Below, in pieces: positions 16,408 to 23,246 of a stretch of DNA of 24,360 nucleotides. Each line of letters starts with the position of its first letter. Position 1 is the stretch's first letter. The notes beneath the pieces were generated by a model that was not told the origin of the DNA, ran no database searches, and saw only the letters and a list, made by a program, of their open reading frames with translations. The position numbers and the translations under genes are program-made. Origin of the DNA: an uncultured Burkholderiales bacterium (GTDB taxonomy: Bacteria > Pseudomonadota > Gammaproteobacteria > Burkholderiales > Burkholderiaceae); assembly GCA_946480465.1 (NCBI GenBank), contig CAMLJY010000077.1, forward strand, positions 1 through 24,360, in the 5' to 3' direction.

Positions 16408-17304
16408 ATGGCCGGTGCCGGCATGAATCACGCGCCCCGGGTCGGCCTGCCTCTGGACGGCCGCATGGCCGAGGCCTGGGCGAGGACGGCTCAGTCGATC
16501 GGCCGCGCCGAATTCCATGACGCGATGCTCGACCTGCTGGGCACGGCCTGCGCGATCGATTCCGGTGGCGCGATGGTGTTCTTTCGCGACCGGGCGCCGC
16601 TGCGCATGGTGCATCGCATCAATGCCGTGGGCCGCAAGGTGCCGCAGGACCGCTACCTCGAGGGGCCGTACGCGCTCGATCCGCTGTACCGTCGCTTTCT
16701 GCGCGGGGCCGGCAGTGGCGTGTATTGGCTGCGCGAGATCGCGCCGGACGATTTCTTCGACAGCGAGTACTACCGGCTGTTCTATTCGCAGCTGGGCTTG
16801 TCCGATTCGATCGACGTCATGTGGCGCATCGGCGAGGACAGCGCATTGCTGTTCTTTCTCGAGCGCCGTGTCGGCAATCCCGCATTCCATGCGGCGGACA
16901 TCGTCGCATTGAACCTGGTATTGCCGTACGTGGTGGCCGCCACCGCGCGCCACCATGAATTGGCCGGTGCGGTGCCGATGCCGGCCGGAGACGCCATGAC
17001 GCACCGCAAGGTGCAGAGCACGATCGAGAACTTCGGCCGCTCGCTGCTGACGCAGCGCGAGCGCGAGGTGCTGTTCTACATGCTGAGCGGCTATTCGTCG
17101 GCGCTGACGGCCGAGCGGCTGGCCACCTCCGAAGGCACGATCAAGATCCACCGCAAGAACATCCACCGCAAGCTCGACATCGGCTCGCAGGCGGAGTTGT
17201 TTTCGCTCTTCATCCAGTGCATTCCGTTCGCGTCGCCCGAGGCGGCGAGCGATCCGCTGGACGCGTACCAGAAGAAGCCGGGTGCTCAGCCGCGGGTGGA
17301 CTGA
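16408..17304 (+). CDS. LuxR-type (GAF-like plus LuxR HTH) transcriptional regulator
   Basis: A 298-aa protein if ATG 16408 is used, or 293 aa from ATG 16423 (MNHAPRV). Neither start has a well-placed Shine-Dalgarno sequence, so the exact N-terminus is open; the frame runs on to 16078 but that part has no domain-like sequence. Residues about 20-190 look like a GAF-type sensor, with YALDPLYRRF typical of orphan LuxR proteins. Residues about 213-270 are a LuxR helix-turn-helix: LTQREREVLFYMLSGYS, then TSEGTIKIHRKNIHRKLDI. No receiver or acyl-homoserine-lactone-binding signature is seen. It is divergent from the ast operon and shares its control region, which suggests it is a second regulator of arginine use or a sensor of the same amino acids. 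Target and ligand are unknown. Confidence 0.88.
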   Translation: MAGAGMNHAPRVGLPLDGRMAEAWARTAQSIGRAEFHDAMLDLLGTACAIDSGGAMVFFRDRAPLRMVHRINAVGRKVPQDRYLEGPYALDPLYRRFLRGAGSGVYWLREIAPDDFFDSEYYRLFYSQLGLSDSIDVMWRIGEDSALLFFLERRVGNPAFHAADIVALNLVLPYVVAATARHHELAGAVPMPAGDAMTHRKVQSTIENFGRSLLTQREREVLFYMLSGYSSALTAERLATSEGTIKIHRKNIHRKLDIGSQAELFSLFIQCIPFASPEAASDPLDAYQKKPGAQPRVD

Positions 17305-17334
17305 ACTGTTGGCGGGGCGGGTCCGGAATCGGGC

Positions 17335-17389
17335 GTCAATGGACCGTCAATGGACCGTGAATGGGCCGTGAATGGGCCGTGAATGGGGC
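17335..17389. repeat. Five tandem copies of an 11-bp repeat
   Basis: Five head-to-tail units follow the consensus GTSAATGGRCC: two copies GTCAATGGACC (17335-17356), two copies GTGAATGGGCC (17357-17378) and GTGAATGGGGC (17379-17389). The array lies in the 117-bp gap between the convergent luxR-type and hipA genes. The unit is close to one helical turn, so a protein could bind each copy on one face, but replication slippage is the simpler origin. Confidence 0.9.
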
Positions 17390-17421
17390 GCCGGTGCACG
17401 TCACTGCGGGTTTGGCGGGCG

Positions 17422-18774
17422 TCAGTCAGGGGACATCGCCGCCAGCCGCTGCGCCATCCTGGCCAGCCCCTCCAGCGTGCGGTCGAGCACGGCGGGCGGG
17501 AAGCCGGGCGGCAGCGTGCGCTGGGCTTCTGCGATCACCGCCGGCACGCGGGAAAGCAGGCGTTCGATCAAGGGCTCGGCGCTGGGGAGTCCGCACAGGC
17601 GGGCGGTGTGGTTGAAGTGCCGGCGCTGGATCTCGTAGAGCTTGCGGTGCTTGTTCCGGTTGCCGCGCAGGCTCATGGCCAGGCGCGCCTCGTGCGGGTT
17701 GATCTGGTTCGGCGCCGGTCCGGCCACGGGCCAGGCGGACAGCACGTCGTACAGCGGCGCGAGGCGGTAGCGGCCCTGCGGCAGTAGTTGCAGGCTGAAG
17801 TTCTTGGCATGGCCATCGATCGCGGCCAGCAGCCAGAACAGGACCTGGGAGGTGAAGAACACCTCCAGGTCCGCCGCGGCCTGGGTCGAGCCCTGCAGCC
17901 GCTGCGCGATGTCGACGATGCCGGGCCCGCCGTCGCGTTCGTACTTGGCGGTGGGCGGCCGGGCGAAGACCTGGCAGAAGTCCTCCTGCGGCAGGCGCAG
18001 CCACCAGCGGCCGGAGGGCGCGAGGCGGCGGTCGAAGCGCTCGACGATGAGGGGGCGGTGGTGGCCGAAGGTCTCGATGCGGGCCGCGGGGACCGGCAGG
18101 CCGAAGAGTCCGAGCAGGCGCAGGCACAGCCACTCGTTGTCGACCGAGGCGTTGAAGTCGACCTGGCGCTGGCCCCCGATCAGGCCGAGCGGCAGCTTGA
18201 AGAGGTGCGTGGTCGGTGTCGCGCCCAGCGGGCGGCACCAGCGGCCGTCGTGCCACAGCAGGGCCGTCTTGTCCTGGGCGCCGGCGAGCGAGAGGCGGAA
18301 TTCCTCGGCCTCCGCATCGGGGGTGCCCAGGCCGGTGGTGGGCGTGACGGCGCGGTCCAGCGCGCGCGCGACACCGGCCTCGTCGAGGGCTTCCGCGTCG
18401 ATGCGGTCGACCCGCGGGACATCGGCATCGGCCGGCAGCAACTGCAGTGCGCCGACGCAGTCGCGTCCGATCTCGGCCAGCAGCGTGAAGGGCGCGGTGT
18501 CCGGCAGCCGGAAGCGCGAGGCGATGCGCCGGCGGATCGGTTCATGGTCGGGCAGGAGGTTGTCGAAGTAGCTGGCGACGGCGGGGCCGGTGAGCGGCAC
18601 AGGGTCGAGCGGCAGCGGCAGGGACAGCGACAATGGGCGTGCCTCGGGTGCGGACAGCCACGCGGCGTCGTAGGCCAGCTCCATCGGGCCACGCGCGGGC
18701 TGCCGCCATTCGCCGACGCGCTGGCCGTTCATCCACAGCGACAAGGCGCGGGCGCGTGACGGACGGCCGGCCAT
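17422..18774 (-). CDS. hipA: HipA-type Ser/Thr kinase toxin
   Basis: A 450-aa HipA of the full-length E. coli type (440 aa). E. coli HipA phosphorylates glutamyl-tRNA synthetase and so causes growth arrest and persistence. Family features: P-loop-like SLAGAQDKTALL with Ser162 (autophosphorylation Ser150 in E. coli), GATPTTHLFKLP (184-195), VERFDRR (244-250), LRLPQEDFCQVF (259-270), KYERDGGPGI (277-286), the catalytic loop DGHAKNFSL starting at Asp320, and Mg-binding LYDVLSAWP with Asp343. All key residues seem intact, so an active kinase is expected. ATG 18774 lies 3 nt after the hipB stop, the normal antitoxin-first order. It is convergent with the luxR-type gene. Confidence 0.95.
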   Translation of the reverse strand: MAGRPSRARALSLWMNGQRVGEWRQPARGPMELAYDAAWLSAPEARPLSLSLPLPLDPVPLTGPAVASYFDNLLPDHEPIRRRIASRFRLPDTAPFTLLAEIGRDCVGALQLLPADADVPRVDRIDAEALDEAGVARALDRAVTPTTGLGTPDAEAEEFRLSLAGAQDKTALLWHDGRWCRPLGATPTTHLFKLPLGLIGGQRQVDFNASVDNEWLCLRLLGLFGLPVPAARIETFGHHRPLIVERFDRRLAPSGRWWLRLPQEDFCQVFARPPTAKYERDGGPGIVDIAQRLQGSTQAAADLEVFFTSQVLFWLLAAIDGHAKNFSLQLLPQGRYRLAPLYDVLSAWPVAGPAPNQINPHEARLAMSLRGNRNKHRKLYEIQRRHFNHTARLCGLPSAEPLIERLLSRVPAVIAEAQRTLPPGFPPAVLDRTLEGLARMAQRLAAMSPD

Positions 18775-18777
18775 GGG

Positions 18778-19041
18778 TCACCACGCCGGCGTGGGTTCGT
18801 GGCTGTCGGGCGGGGCGTCCGGCGGCTCGGCCTTGCGCACCAGCAGTTCCAGGCCCAGCGCCTGCGTCAGCTCCAGCAGGCGGCTCAGCGGCAGGCTGGC
18901 GGCGTCGCTTTCCAGTTCCGACAGCCGGTTCTGGCTGATGCCCAGGCGCGCCGCCAGCTGGGCCTGCGTGAGGCGGCGCGCCTGGCGCGAGGTCTTCAGC
19001 AGAGTGGCCAGCTGCTCGGGCGACTGGATGACGCGGTGCAT
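18778..19041 (-). CDS. hipB: HipB-type antitoxin and operon repressor
   Basis: An 87-aa protein (E. coli HipB has 88) with an XRE/Cro helix-turn-helix at about residues 17-67; LTQAQLAARLGISQNRLSEL is its core. It binds HipA and represses the operon. The tail (about 72-87, EPPDAPPDSHEPTPAW) is Pro-rich, presumably disordered, and ends in Trp like E. coli HipB, whose C-terminal tail is the Lon degron. ATG 19041 is chosen because the first operator palindrome begins only 4 nt further upstream. No strong Shine-Dalgarno is seen; the repressor site and the translation start are very close. Confidence 0.95.
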   Translation of the reverse strand: MHRVIQSPEQLATLLKTSRQARRLTQAQLAARLGISQNRLSELESDAASLPLSRLLELTQALGLELLVRKAEPPDAPPDSHEPTPAW

Positions 19042-19045
19042 GGCA

Positions 19046-19062
19046 TATCGGCGTGGTCGATG
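19046..19062. promoter_or_regulatory. hip operator box 1
   Basis: TATCG-N7-CGATG, one mismatch from the TATCG-N7-CGATA palindrome of boxes 2 and 3. It lies directly in front of hipB, overlapping the region where its ribosome-binding site should be. Its centre is 26 bp from that of box 2. Confidence 0.7.
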
Positions 19063-19067
19063 AATGA

Positions 19068-19073
19068 AGTATA
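19068..19073 (-). promoter_or_regulatory. Probable -10 element of the hipBA promoter
   Basis: TATACT on the minus strand, five of six matches to TATAAT, 27 bp before the hipB start codon. No good -35 is present at 16-18 bp spacing. Box 2 overlaps the upstream edge of this hexamer, as expected for a repressed promoter. Confidence 0.45.
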
Positions 19074-19088
19074 TCGACAGCAGCGATA
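19072..19088. promoter_or_regulatory. hip operator box 2
   Basis: Perfect palindrome TATCG-ACAGCAG-CGATA, immediately upstream of and overlapping the probable -10 element. It resembles the E. coli HipB operator TATCC-N8-GGATA with a one-base change in each arm and a spacer one base shorter. Confidence 0.8.
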
Positions 19089-19097
19089 AGCGCCGTG

Positions 19098-19114
19098 TAT
19101 CGGCGAAGGCGATA
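19098..19114. promoter_or_regulatory. hip operator box 3
   Basis: Perfect palindrome TATCG-GCGAAGG-CGATA, centred 26 bp upstream of box 2. Arms are identical to box 2 while the seven spacer bases differ, which argues that only the arms are selected. Confidence 0.8.
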
Positions 19115-19210
19115 TCAAGGCCCTTGCGCGCGTCGTGCCTTCGGGTGCCGCAGGCTCGCTCGGGCGGCCCCGGTCCGCGACGGGTTCGCCGGGCGCGCGG
19201 CGAACCGCGC

Positions 19211-19522
19211 TCAGTGTTTGGTCTCGTCCCAGGTGCCGAAGGTCAATGCGACCGTCGGCGTGCCGAGATCCAGGTCAACCCCCGGCCGGGCCGGTGCGGG
19301 CTTGCTGGCGACGGTGGCGGCTGGCTTCATCAGCGTGTGCCCGTCGCGCGCGGGGGGCTGGTTCTGCAGCGACTGGAGCGTGAAGCGCAGCATGCGGGCA
19401 TGGGCGGCGTCGCCCTCGCCTTCGATCTGGTCGGCCAGCGCCAGCATCTGCTCGGCAGCCCGTTGCCGGTCGCCGTCCCAGGCGGCGCGCACCAGGTGGA
19501 GAAACTGGGTGAAGTGCTTCAT
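19211..19522 (-). CDS. Small protein of unknown function
   Basis: A 103-aa protein that I do not recognise. ATG 19522 has a good ribosome-binding site (GGGAG, 6 nt upstream); an in-frame ATG 21 nt earlier lacks one. Residues 1-55 are predicted all-helical with charged and hydrophobic alternation (VRAAWDGDRQRAAEQMLALA), resembling short helical regions of AAA+-associated proteins only in general character. Residues 56-85 are Pro/Ala-rich and probably a linker. Residues 86-103 form a small hydrophobic end, VALTFGTWDETKH. It lies between rtcR and hipB on the same strand, 169 bp before hipB. A role in either neighbouring system is not shown. Confidence 0.65.
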   Translation of the reverse strand: MKHFTQFLHLVRAAWDGDRQRAAEQMLALADQIEGEGDAAHARMLRFTLQSLQNQPPARDGHTLMKPAATVASKPAPARPGVDLDLGTPTVALTFGTWDETKH

Positions 19523-19725
19523 GGCGGGCTCCCGGGGCGCCATCCGGCTGAGTTCGTATCTGCATGTAAGTCTGCCCGCACAGCTGTTCGTCCGGGCGGG
19601 GCGTCGGGGGCGGGGGCGTGGCGTTTTTCGCGGATTTCGGGCAGGCGTGGCCAGGCGGCGCGCGGGTCGCTTCCGGGAGCGGTGGCCGAGAGGCGGTGAA
19701 CCTGCGAATGGCGTTCACAGGCTCT
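19523..19725. other. Intergenic region behind rtcR
   Basis: These 203 bases separate the rtcR stop from the small unknown gene. A 147-residue open frame crosses part of it on the minus strand, but it is Pro/Arg-rich shadow sequence. No clear terminator with a T-run and no convincing promoter were seen. Confidence 0.5.
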
Positions 19726-21345
19726 TCAGGCCGCGCGCACGTCGTCCCAGCTCAGCCCGAAGCGCTGCAGGTACTTGCGCAGCCGGTCGGCGTCGTTGAC
19801 CACGCTGCGCCGGGTGCGCGACACGTCGAAGAGCCGCCGCCCCGCTTCGGACAGGCTGCGCGACCGCCGGCATTCCTGCAGCACCGCGTGCAGCTGCAGG
19901 CGGTCGAAGCGGTCGAGGCTGGCAGCCACCTCGGCCGGCAGCAGGCGGTCCAGGTCGATGTCCGTGTCGCTGCCGTCGGTGGCCGCCGCCGCGGGACCCG
20001 GCCGGCGCCAGGACCAGCGCAGGCGCTCGATCTCGGCATCGACCAGCGGCTCGGTGATGCGCCCGCCTTCGGCCAGCGTGGCCAGCCGGGTGACGCTGGC
20101 GGCCAGGTCGCGGAAGTTGCCGCTCCACAGCGCCTCGGCCGACTGCGCGAATCGCAGGTAGCGGCTGCGGGCCTCGGCATTGAAGCGCGCGGCGCGGCCG
20201 CTTTCTTCAGACGTTAGCGACAGCAGGTGGTCGACGTTGGGCTCGATGTCCTCGCTGCGCTGCTGCAGGCCCGGCAGCTCGTAGGTCCACAGGTTGATGC
20301 GGGCCAGCAAGTCGTCACGGAAGCGGCCGGCGGCCACCTCGGCACGCAGGTCGCGGTTGGTGCCGGCGACGAGCTGGAAGTCGCTGTCCACCTCGCGGTC
20401 GGCGCCGACCGGGAAGAAGCGCTTCTCCTCGATGGCCTTCAGCAGCATGGCCTGCTCGTCCAGGCCCAGCTCGCCGATCTCGTCGAGGAACAGCAGGCCC
20501 TTGTCGGCGCTGCGCAGCAGGCCGGCGCGGTCGGCCATCGCGCCGGTGAAGGAGCCCTTGCGGTGGCCGAACAGCGCGGACGCGGCGCCGTCGCCGCGCA
20601 GCGTGGCGCAGTTCACCTCCACGAAGGGGCCGGCGAGCTGGTGGCGCGACTTCTTCAGCTCGTACATGCGGCGCGCGAGGAAGGACTTGCCGGCACCGGT
20701 GGGGCCCACCAGCAGCACCGGCGCGCGTGAGCGCACGGCGACGCGTTCGACCTCCTCGATCAACGTGTTGAAGCGCGGGCTGCGGGTGGCGATGCCGCTC
20801 TTCAGGAAGGCCACCGCGTCGCGCTGCGCGCGGTGGAAGCGCTGCGCCAGGTGGTCGTAGCGCGACAGGTCGAGGTCGATCAGCGCCAGGCTGCCGGGGT
20901 TGCCCACGCGCTGCTGCTTGGGTGGCGCGGTCTGCAGCAGCACGCCGGGGATGAAGCGCGCCTCCACCATCAGGAACAGGCAGATCTGCGCGACGTGCGT
21001 GCCGGTGGTGATGTGGGCCCAGTACTGCTCGCGGGTGGTGTCGAAAGGGTAGTCGCGAGACCAGTCGTACAGGGCGGCGTAGACCTCGCCGAAGTCCCAG
21101 GGGTCGGCGAGGTCGAGCACGACGATGTTGACGCGGGTCTCGGGCGACACGTTCGCGATGTCGGCGCGCACCTGCTGAGCCAGGGCCTGGTGCTGGGGTG
21201 TCACCAGCAGCTCCAGCCGGCTGATGACGCGGTCGGGGTGCTGCACCAGCGACACGGTGGGCCGCCACTTCTCCCAGCGGCCAGCGCCCAGGCCGCCGTC
21301 GAGCTGGGTGCCGAGAAAACCGATCACGACGGTGGGTGTGGACAT
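19726..21345 (-). CDS. rtcR: RtcR, CARF-domain sigma-54 activator of the RNA-repair operon
   Basis: A 539-aa protein (E. coli RtcR has 532). Residues 1 to about 180 form a CARF ligand-binding domain: it starts VVIGFLGTQLD, and HITTGTHVAQICLFLMVEAR (111-130) is the conserved TTGTH-type contact loop. In Salmonella this domain senses damaged tRNA or cyclic-phosphate-ended RNA fragments. Residues about 185-420 are an AAA+ module: Walker A GPTGAGKS (214-221), the sigma-54-contacting loop GSFTGA (264-269) and Walker B LLFLDEIGEL (284-293). The C-terminus (about 480-539) holds a Fis-like helix-turn-helix. ATG 21345 (MSTPTVVIGF) gives the family length; the frame runs on upstream into the promoter region. 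It diverges from rsr and should activate the sigma-54 promoter there. Confidence 0.96.
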   Translation of the reverse strand: MSTPTVVIGFLGTQLDGGLGAGRWEKWRPTVSLVQHPDRVISRLELLVTPQHQALAQQVRADIANVSPETRVNIVVLDLADPWDFGEVYAALYDWSRDYPFDTTREQYWAHITTGTHVAQICLFLMVEARFIPGVLLQTAPPKQQRVGNPGSLALIDLDLSRYDHLAQRFHRAQRDAVAFLKSGIATRSPRFNTLIEEVERVAVRSRAPVLLVGPTGAGKSFLARRMYELKKSRHQLAGPFVEVNCATLRGDGAASALFGHRKGSFTGAMADRAGLLRSADKGLLFLDEIGELGLDEQAMLLKAIEEKRFFPVGADREVDSDFQLVAGTNRDLRAEVAAGRFRDDLLARINLWTYELPGLQQRSEDIEPNVDHLLSLTSEESGRAARFNAEARSRYLRFAQSAEALWSGNFRDLAASVTRLATLAEGGRITEPLVDAEIERLRWSWRRPGPAAAATDGSDTDIDLDRLLPAEVAASLDRFDRLQLHAVLQECRRSRSLSEAGRRLFDVSRTRRSVVNDADRLRKYLQRFGLSWDDVRAA

Positions 21346-21439
21346 GCGCCAGATGGATAAATGACTAGTTCTGATTCTAGGAACAGGACATGCCTGAAAC
21401 CCGGGGAGGCTGCACCTAGCGTTCGGCTGAATGTCTGAT

Positions 21440-21455
21440 TTGTCTTTTCTGACAA
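21440..21455. promoter_or_regulatory. Candidate RtcR upstream activating site
   Basis: TTGTC and GACAA are exact reverse complements separated by TTTTCT. The element ends 36 bp before the -24 region of the rsr promoter. Sigma-54 activators usually bind dyads about 80-150 bp upstream, so this is close but possible. Only one copy was seen. Confidence 0.4.
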
Positions 21456-21491
21456 GGACTTGCGACCAAGCGGGCCGGCGGGCACGAGGCC

Positions 21492-21507
21492 TGGCACGCC
21501 CGTTGCG
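21492..21507 (+). promoter_or_regulatory. Sigma-54 promoter of rsr-yrlBA-rtcB
   Basis: TGGCACG-CCCG-TTGCG matches the consensus TGGCACR-N4-TTGCW in all but the last base. GG of the -24 element is at 21493-21494 and GC of the -12 element at 21505-21506, with the correct spacing. Transcription should start near 21518, about 28 nt before the rsr ATG. Confidence 0.93.
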
Positions 21508-21545
21508 ATGTGATGGGCACAAGACAACCAGGCAGGAGAACAACG

Positions 21546-23123
21546 ATGGTCAGCCCCACCCTTTTCCCCACCCAGCGCGGCGCGAAGCTCCCGGTCGCTG
21601 ATGCGGTGAACCGGTCCGGCTCGGCGGCCTACGCCCTGAGCCCGCGCCACCAGCTGGCGCAGCTGGCGGCCACCGGGGCGCTGGGCTCGACCTTCTATGC
21701 CTCGGCCGAGGCCCAACTCGACCAGGTGCTGGCGCTGGCGCAGTCGCTGGACCCGGCCTTCGTCGCGAAGACGGCGGTCTATGCCCGCCAGCGCGGCCAC
21801 ATGAAGGACATGCCGGCGCTGCTGGCAGCGGTCCTGGCGCAGCGTGACGTGGCGCTGCTGCAGGCGGTGTTCGGGCGTGTGATCGATAACGGCAAGATGC
21901 TGCGCAACTGGGTGCAGGTGCTGCGCAGCGGCGCGGTGGGGCGCCAGTCCTTGGGATCGCGCCCGAAGAAGCTGGTGCAGCAGTGGCTGCTGGCGGCTTC
22001 CGAGGCGCAGCTGTTGCAGGCCGCGGTGGGCAACGCGCCTTCGCTGGCGGACGTGGTGAAGATGGTTCACCCGAAGGCGCCGGAGGCGTGGCGCGCTGCG
22101 TGGTTCGGTTGGCTGATCGGCCGTCCGTTCGACGAGGCCGCGCTGCCGCCGCTGACGCGGGCGTTCGAGCAGTTCAAGCGTGCGCTGAGCCAAGGTGATG
22201 CGCGGGCTGAAGTGCCTGAGGTGCCGTTCCAGCTGCTGACCGCGCTGCCGCTGACGACCGCCCACTGGGCGCAGATCGCCCGCCGTGGTTCGTGGCAGAT
22301 GCTGCGGCAGAACCTGGCGACCTTCGCGCGGCACGGTGTGTTCGCGGACGAGACGGTGGCCGAAGCGGTGGCGCAGAAGCTGGGCGATCCGGTGGCGGTG
22401 GCCCGTTCGCGCGTGCTGCCCTATCAGCTGATGTCAGCGTGGGCGGCCACCGGCAACGAGGTGCCGGCGGTCGTGCGTGAGGCGCTGCAGGACGCGATGG
22501 ATGCCGCGCTGGTCAACGTGCCGGCGGTGCCGGGCCGGGTGGTGGTGTGCCCCGACGTGTCGGGCTCGATGAGCTCGGCGGTGACAGGTCATCGCGGGTC
22601 GGCCACGTCGAAGGTGCGCTGCATCGACGTCGCGGCCCTGGTGTCGGCGGCGCTGCTGAAGCGCAACCCGAAGGCGTCGGTGATGCCGTTCGAGCAGCGT
22701 GTGGTCGATGTGAAGCTGAACCCGCGCGACTCGGTGCTGACGAACGCGGGCCGGCTGGCGAAGATCGGTGGCGGCGGCACCAACGTCAGCGCGCCGCTGG
22801 CGCTGCTGAACCAGCAGCGGGCGGCGGTGGACCTGGTGGTGATCGTGTCGGACAACGAATCGTGGATCGATGCGAAGCGCAGTGGCGCGACGCAGACGAT
22901 GCAGGAATGGGGACTGTTGAAGTCGCGCTGCCCGCGGGCCAAGCTCGTGTGCATCGACCTGCAGCCTTATGGAACGACGCAGGCCCTGGAGCGGTCCGAC
23001 ATCCTGAATGTCGGCGGCTTCTCGGACGCGGTGTTCAGCATGGTGGCCGCCTTCGCCGAAGATCGGCTGGGCGCCGACCACTGGGTCGGCGAGATCGAGC
23101 GCATCACGCTCGACGTGCAGTGA
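21546..23123 (+). CDS. rsr: Rsr, Ro60-like TROVE/vWA RNA-binding protein
   Basis: A 525-aa bacterial orthologue of the Ro60 autoantigen. Residues about 15-320 form the TROVE domain, a ring of HEAT-like helices that binds Y RNA on its outside and RNA 3' ends in its hole (YALSPRHQLAQLAATGALGS, 29-48; ARQRGHMKDMPALLAAVLAQ, 80-99). Residues about 330-525 are a von Willebrand A domain with an intact MIDAS: DVSGSMSS from Asp337, the Thr in GGGGTNVSAPL, and VSDNESW. A strong ribosome-binding site (AGGAG, 8 nt) supports ATG 21546. Rsr with Y RNA tethers the exonuclease PNPase in Deinococcus and Salmonella, so it likely joins rRNA or tRNA quality control and repair here. It is first in the sigma-54 operon, 17 nt before the first Y RNA. 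Confidence 0.96.
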   Translation: MVSPTLFPTQRGAKLPVADAVNRSGSAAYALSPRHQLAQLAATGALGSTFYASAEAQLDQVLALAQSLDPAFVAKTAVYARQRGHMKDMPALLAAVLAQRDVALLQAVFGRVIDNGKMLRNWVQVLRSGAVGRQSLGSRPKKLVQQWLLAASEAQLLQAAVGNAPSLADVVKMVHPKAPEAWRAAWFGWLIGRPFDEAALPPLTRAFEQFKRALSQGDARAEVPEVPFQLLTALPLTTAHWAQIARRGSWQMLRQNLATFARHGVFADETVAEAVAQKLGDPVAVARSRVLPYQLMSAWAATGNEVPAVVREALQDAMDAALVNVPAVPGRVVVCPDVSGSMSSAVTGHRGSATSKVRCIDVAALVSAALLKRNPKASVMPFEQRVVDVKLNPRDSVLTNAGRLAKIGGGGTNVSAPLALLNQQRAAVDLVVIVSDNESWIDAKRSGATQTMQEWGLLKSRCPRAKLVCIDLQPYGTTQALERSDILNVGGFSDAVFSMVAAFAEDRLGADHWVGEIERITLDVQ

Positions 23124-23140
23124 GAAAGGATTGAAGTTTC

Positions 23141-23229
23141 GGCGCGAATGCCGGCAGGACTACATGATCAGCGGGCGTCGAACCCCGCCGCCGGGCAACC
23201 GGTGAATGCCTTGCCTTCCTCGTCGCGCC
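23141..23229 (+). ncRNA. yrlB: YrlB-like Y RNA with degenerate tRNA mimicry
   Basis: The ends pair: GGCGCGA (23141-23147) with TCGCGCC (23223-23229). After an internal loop containing AUGCC, GGCAGG (23153-23158) pairs with CCUUGCC (23209-23215, one bulged U). This is the Rsr-binding type of stem also seen in the next RNA, with shared 5' bases CGAAUGCCGG and ACUACA. Inside lie a hairpin GCGGG-CGUCGAAC-CCCGC (23171-23188), which looks like a T-arm with its loop altered to 8 nt, and CCGG-GCAA-CCGG (23191-23202), a stem with a GNRA-type loop. No D-arm is present. The position just after rsr matches yrlB in the Salmonella rsr-yrlBA-rtcBA operon. A U-rich stretch UCAUUUGUUUU follows. Ends are estimated from pairing. 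Confidence 0.75.
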
Positions 23230-23246
23230 TCATTTGTTTTGATCGT

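Larger units (their letters stand above)
21346..21545. promoter_or_regulatory. rtcR-rsr divergent control region
   Basis: This 200-bp region is richer in A and T than the flanking genes. It holds the sigma-54 promoter of rsr (21492-21507), an inverted repeat TTGTC-N6-GACAA (21440-21455) and smaller dyads such as CAGG-N5-CCTG near 21384-21396. These upstream dyads are candidates for RtcR binding. The rsr ribosome-binding site AGGAG lies 8 nt before ATG 21546. Confidence 0.65.

Noticed and set aside
17335..17389. The 11-bp direct repeats as a CRISPR array or replication iterons
   Set aside because: There are no spacers between the units and no replication initiator gene nearby.
19275..19718. 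147-codon minus-strand frame overlapping the small unknown gene
   Set aside because: It is Pro/Arg-rich, lacks a ribosome-binding site and overlaps a better frame that has one.
19726..21345. CRISPR association suggested by the CARF domain of RtcR
   Set aside because: No repeat-spacer array or cas gene is present; CARF is a normal part of RtcR.
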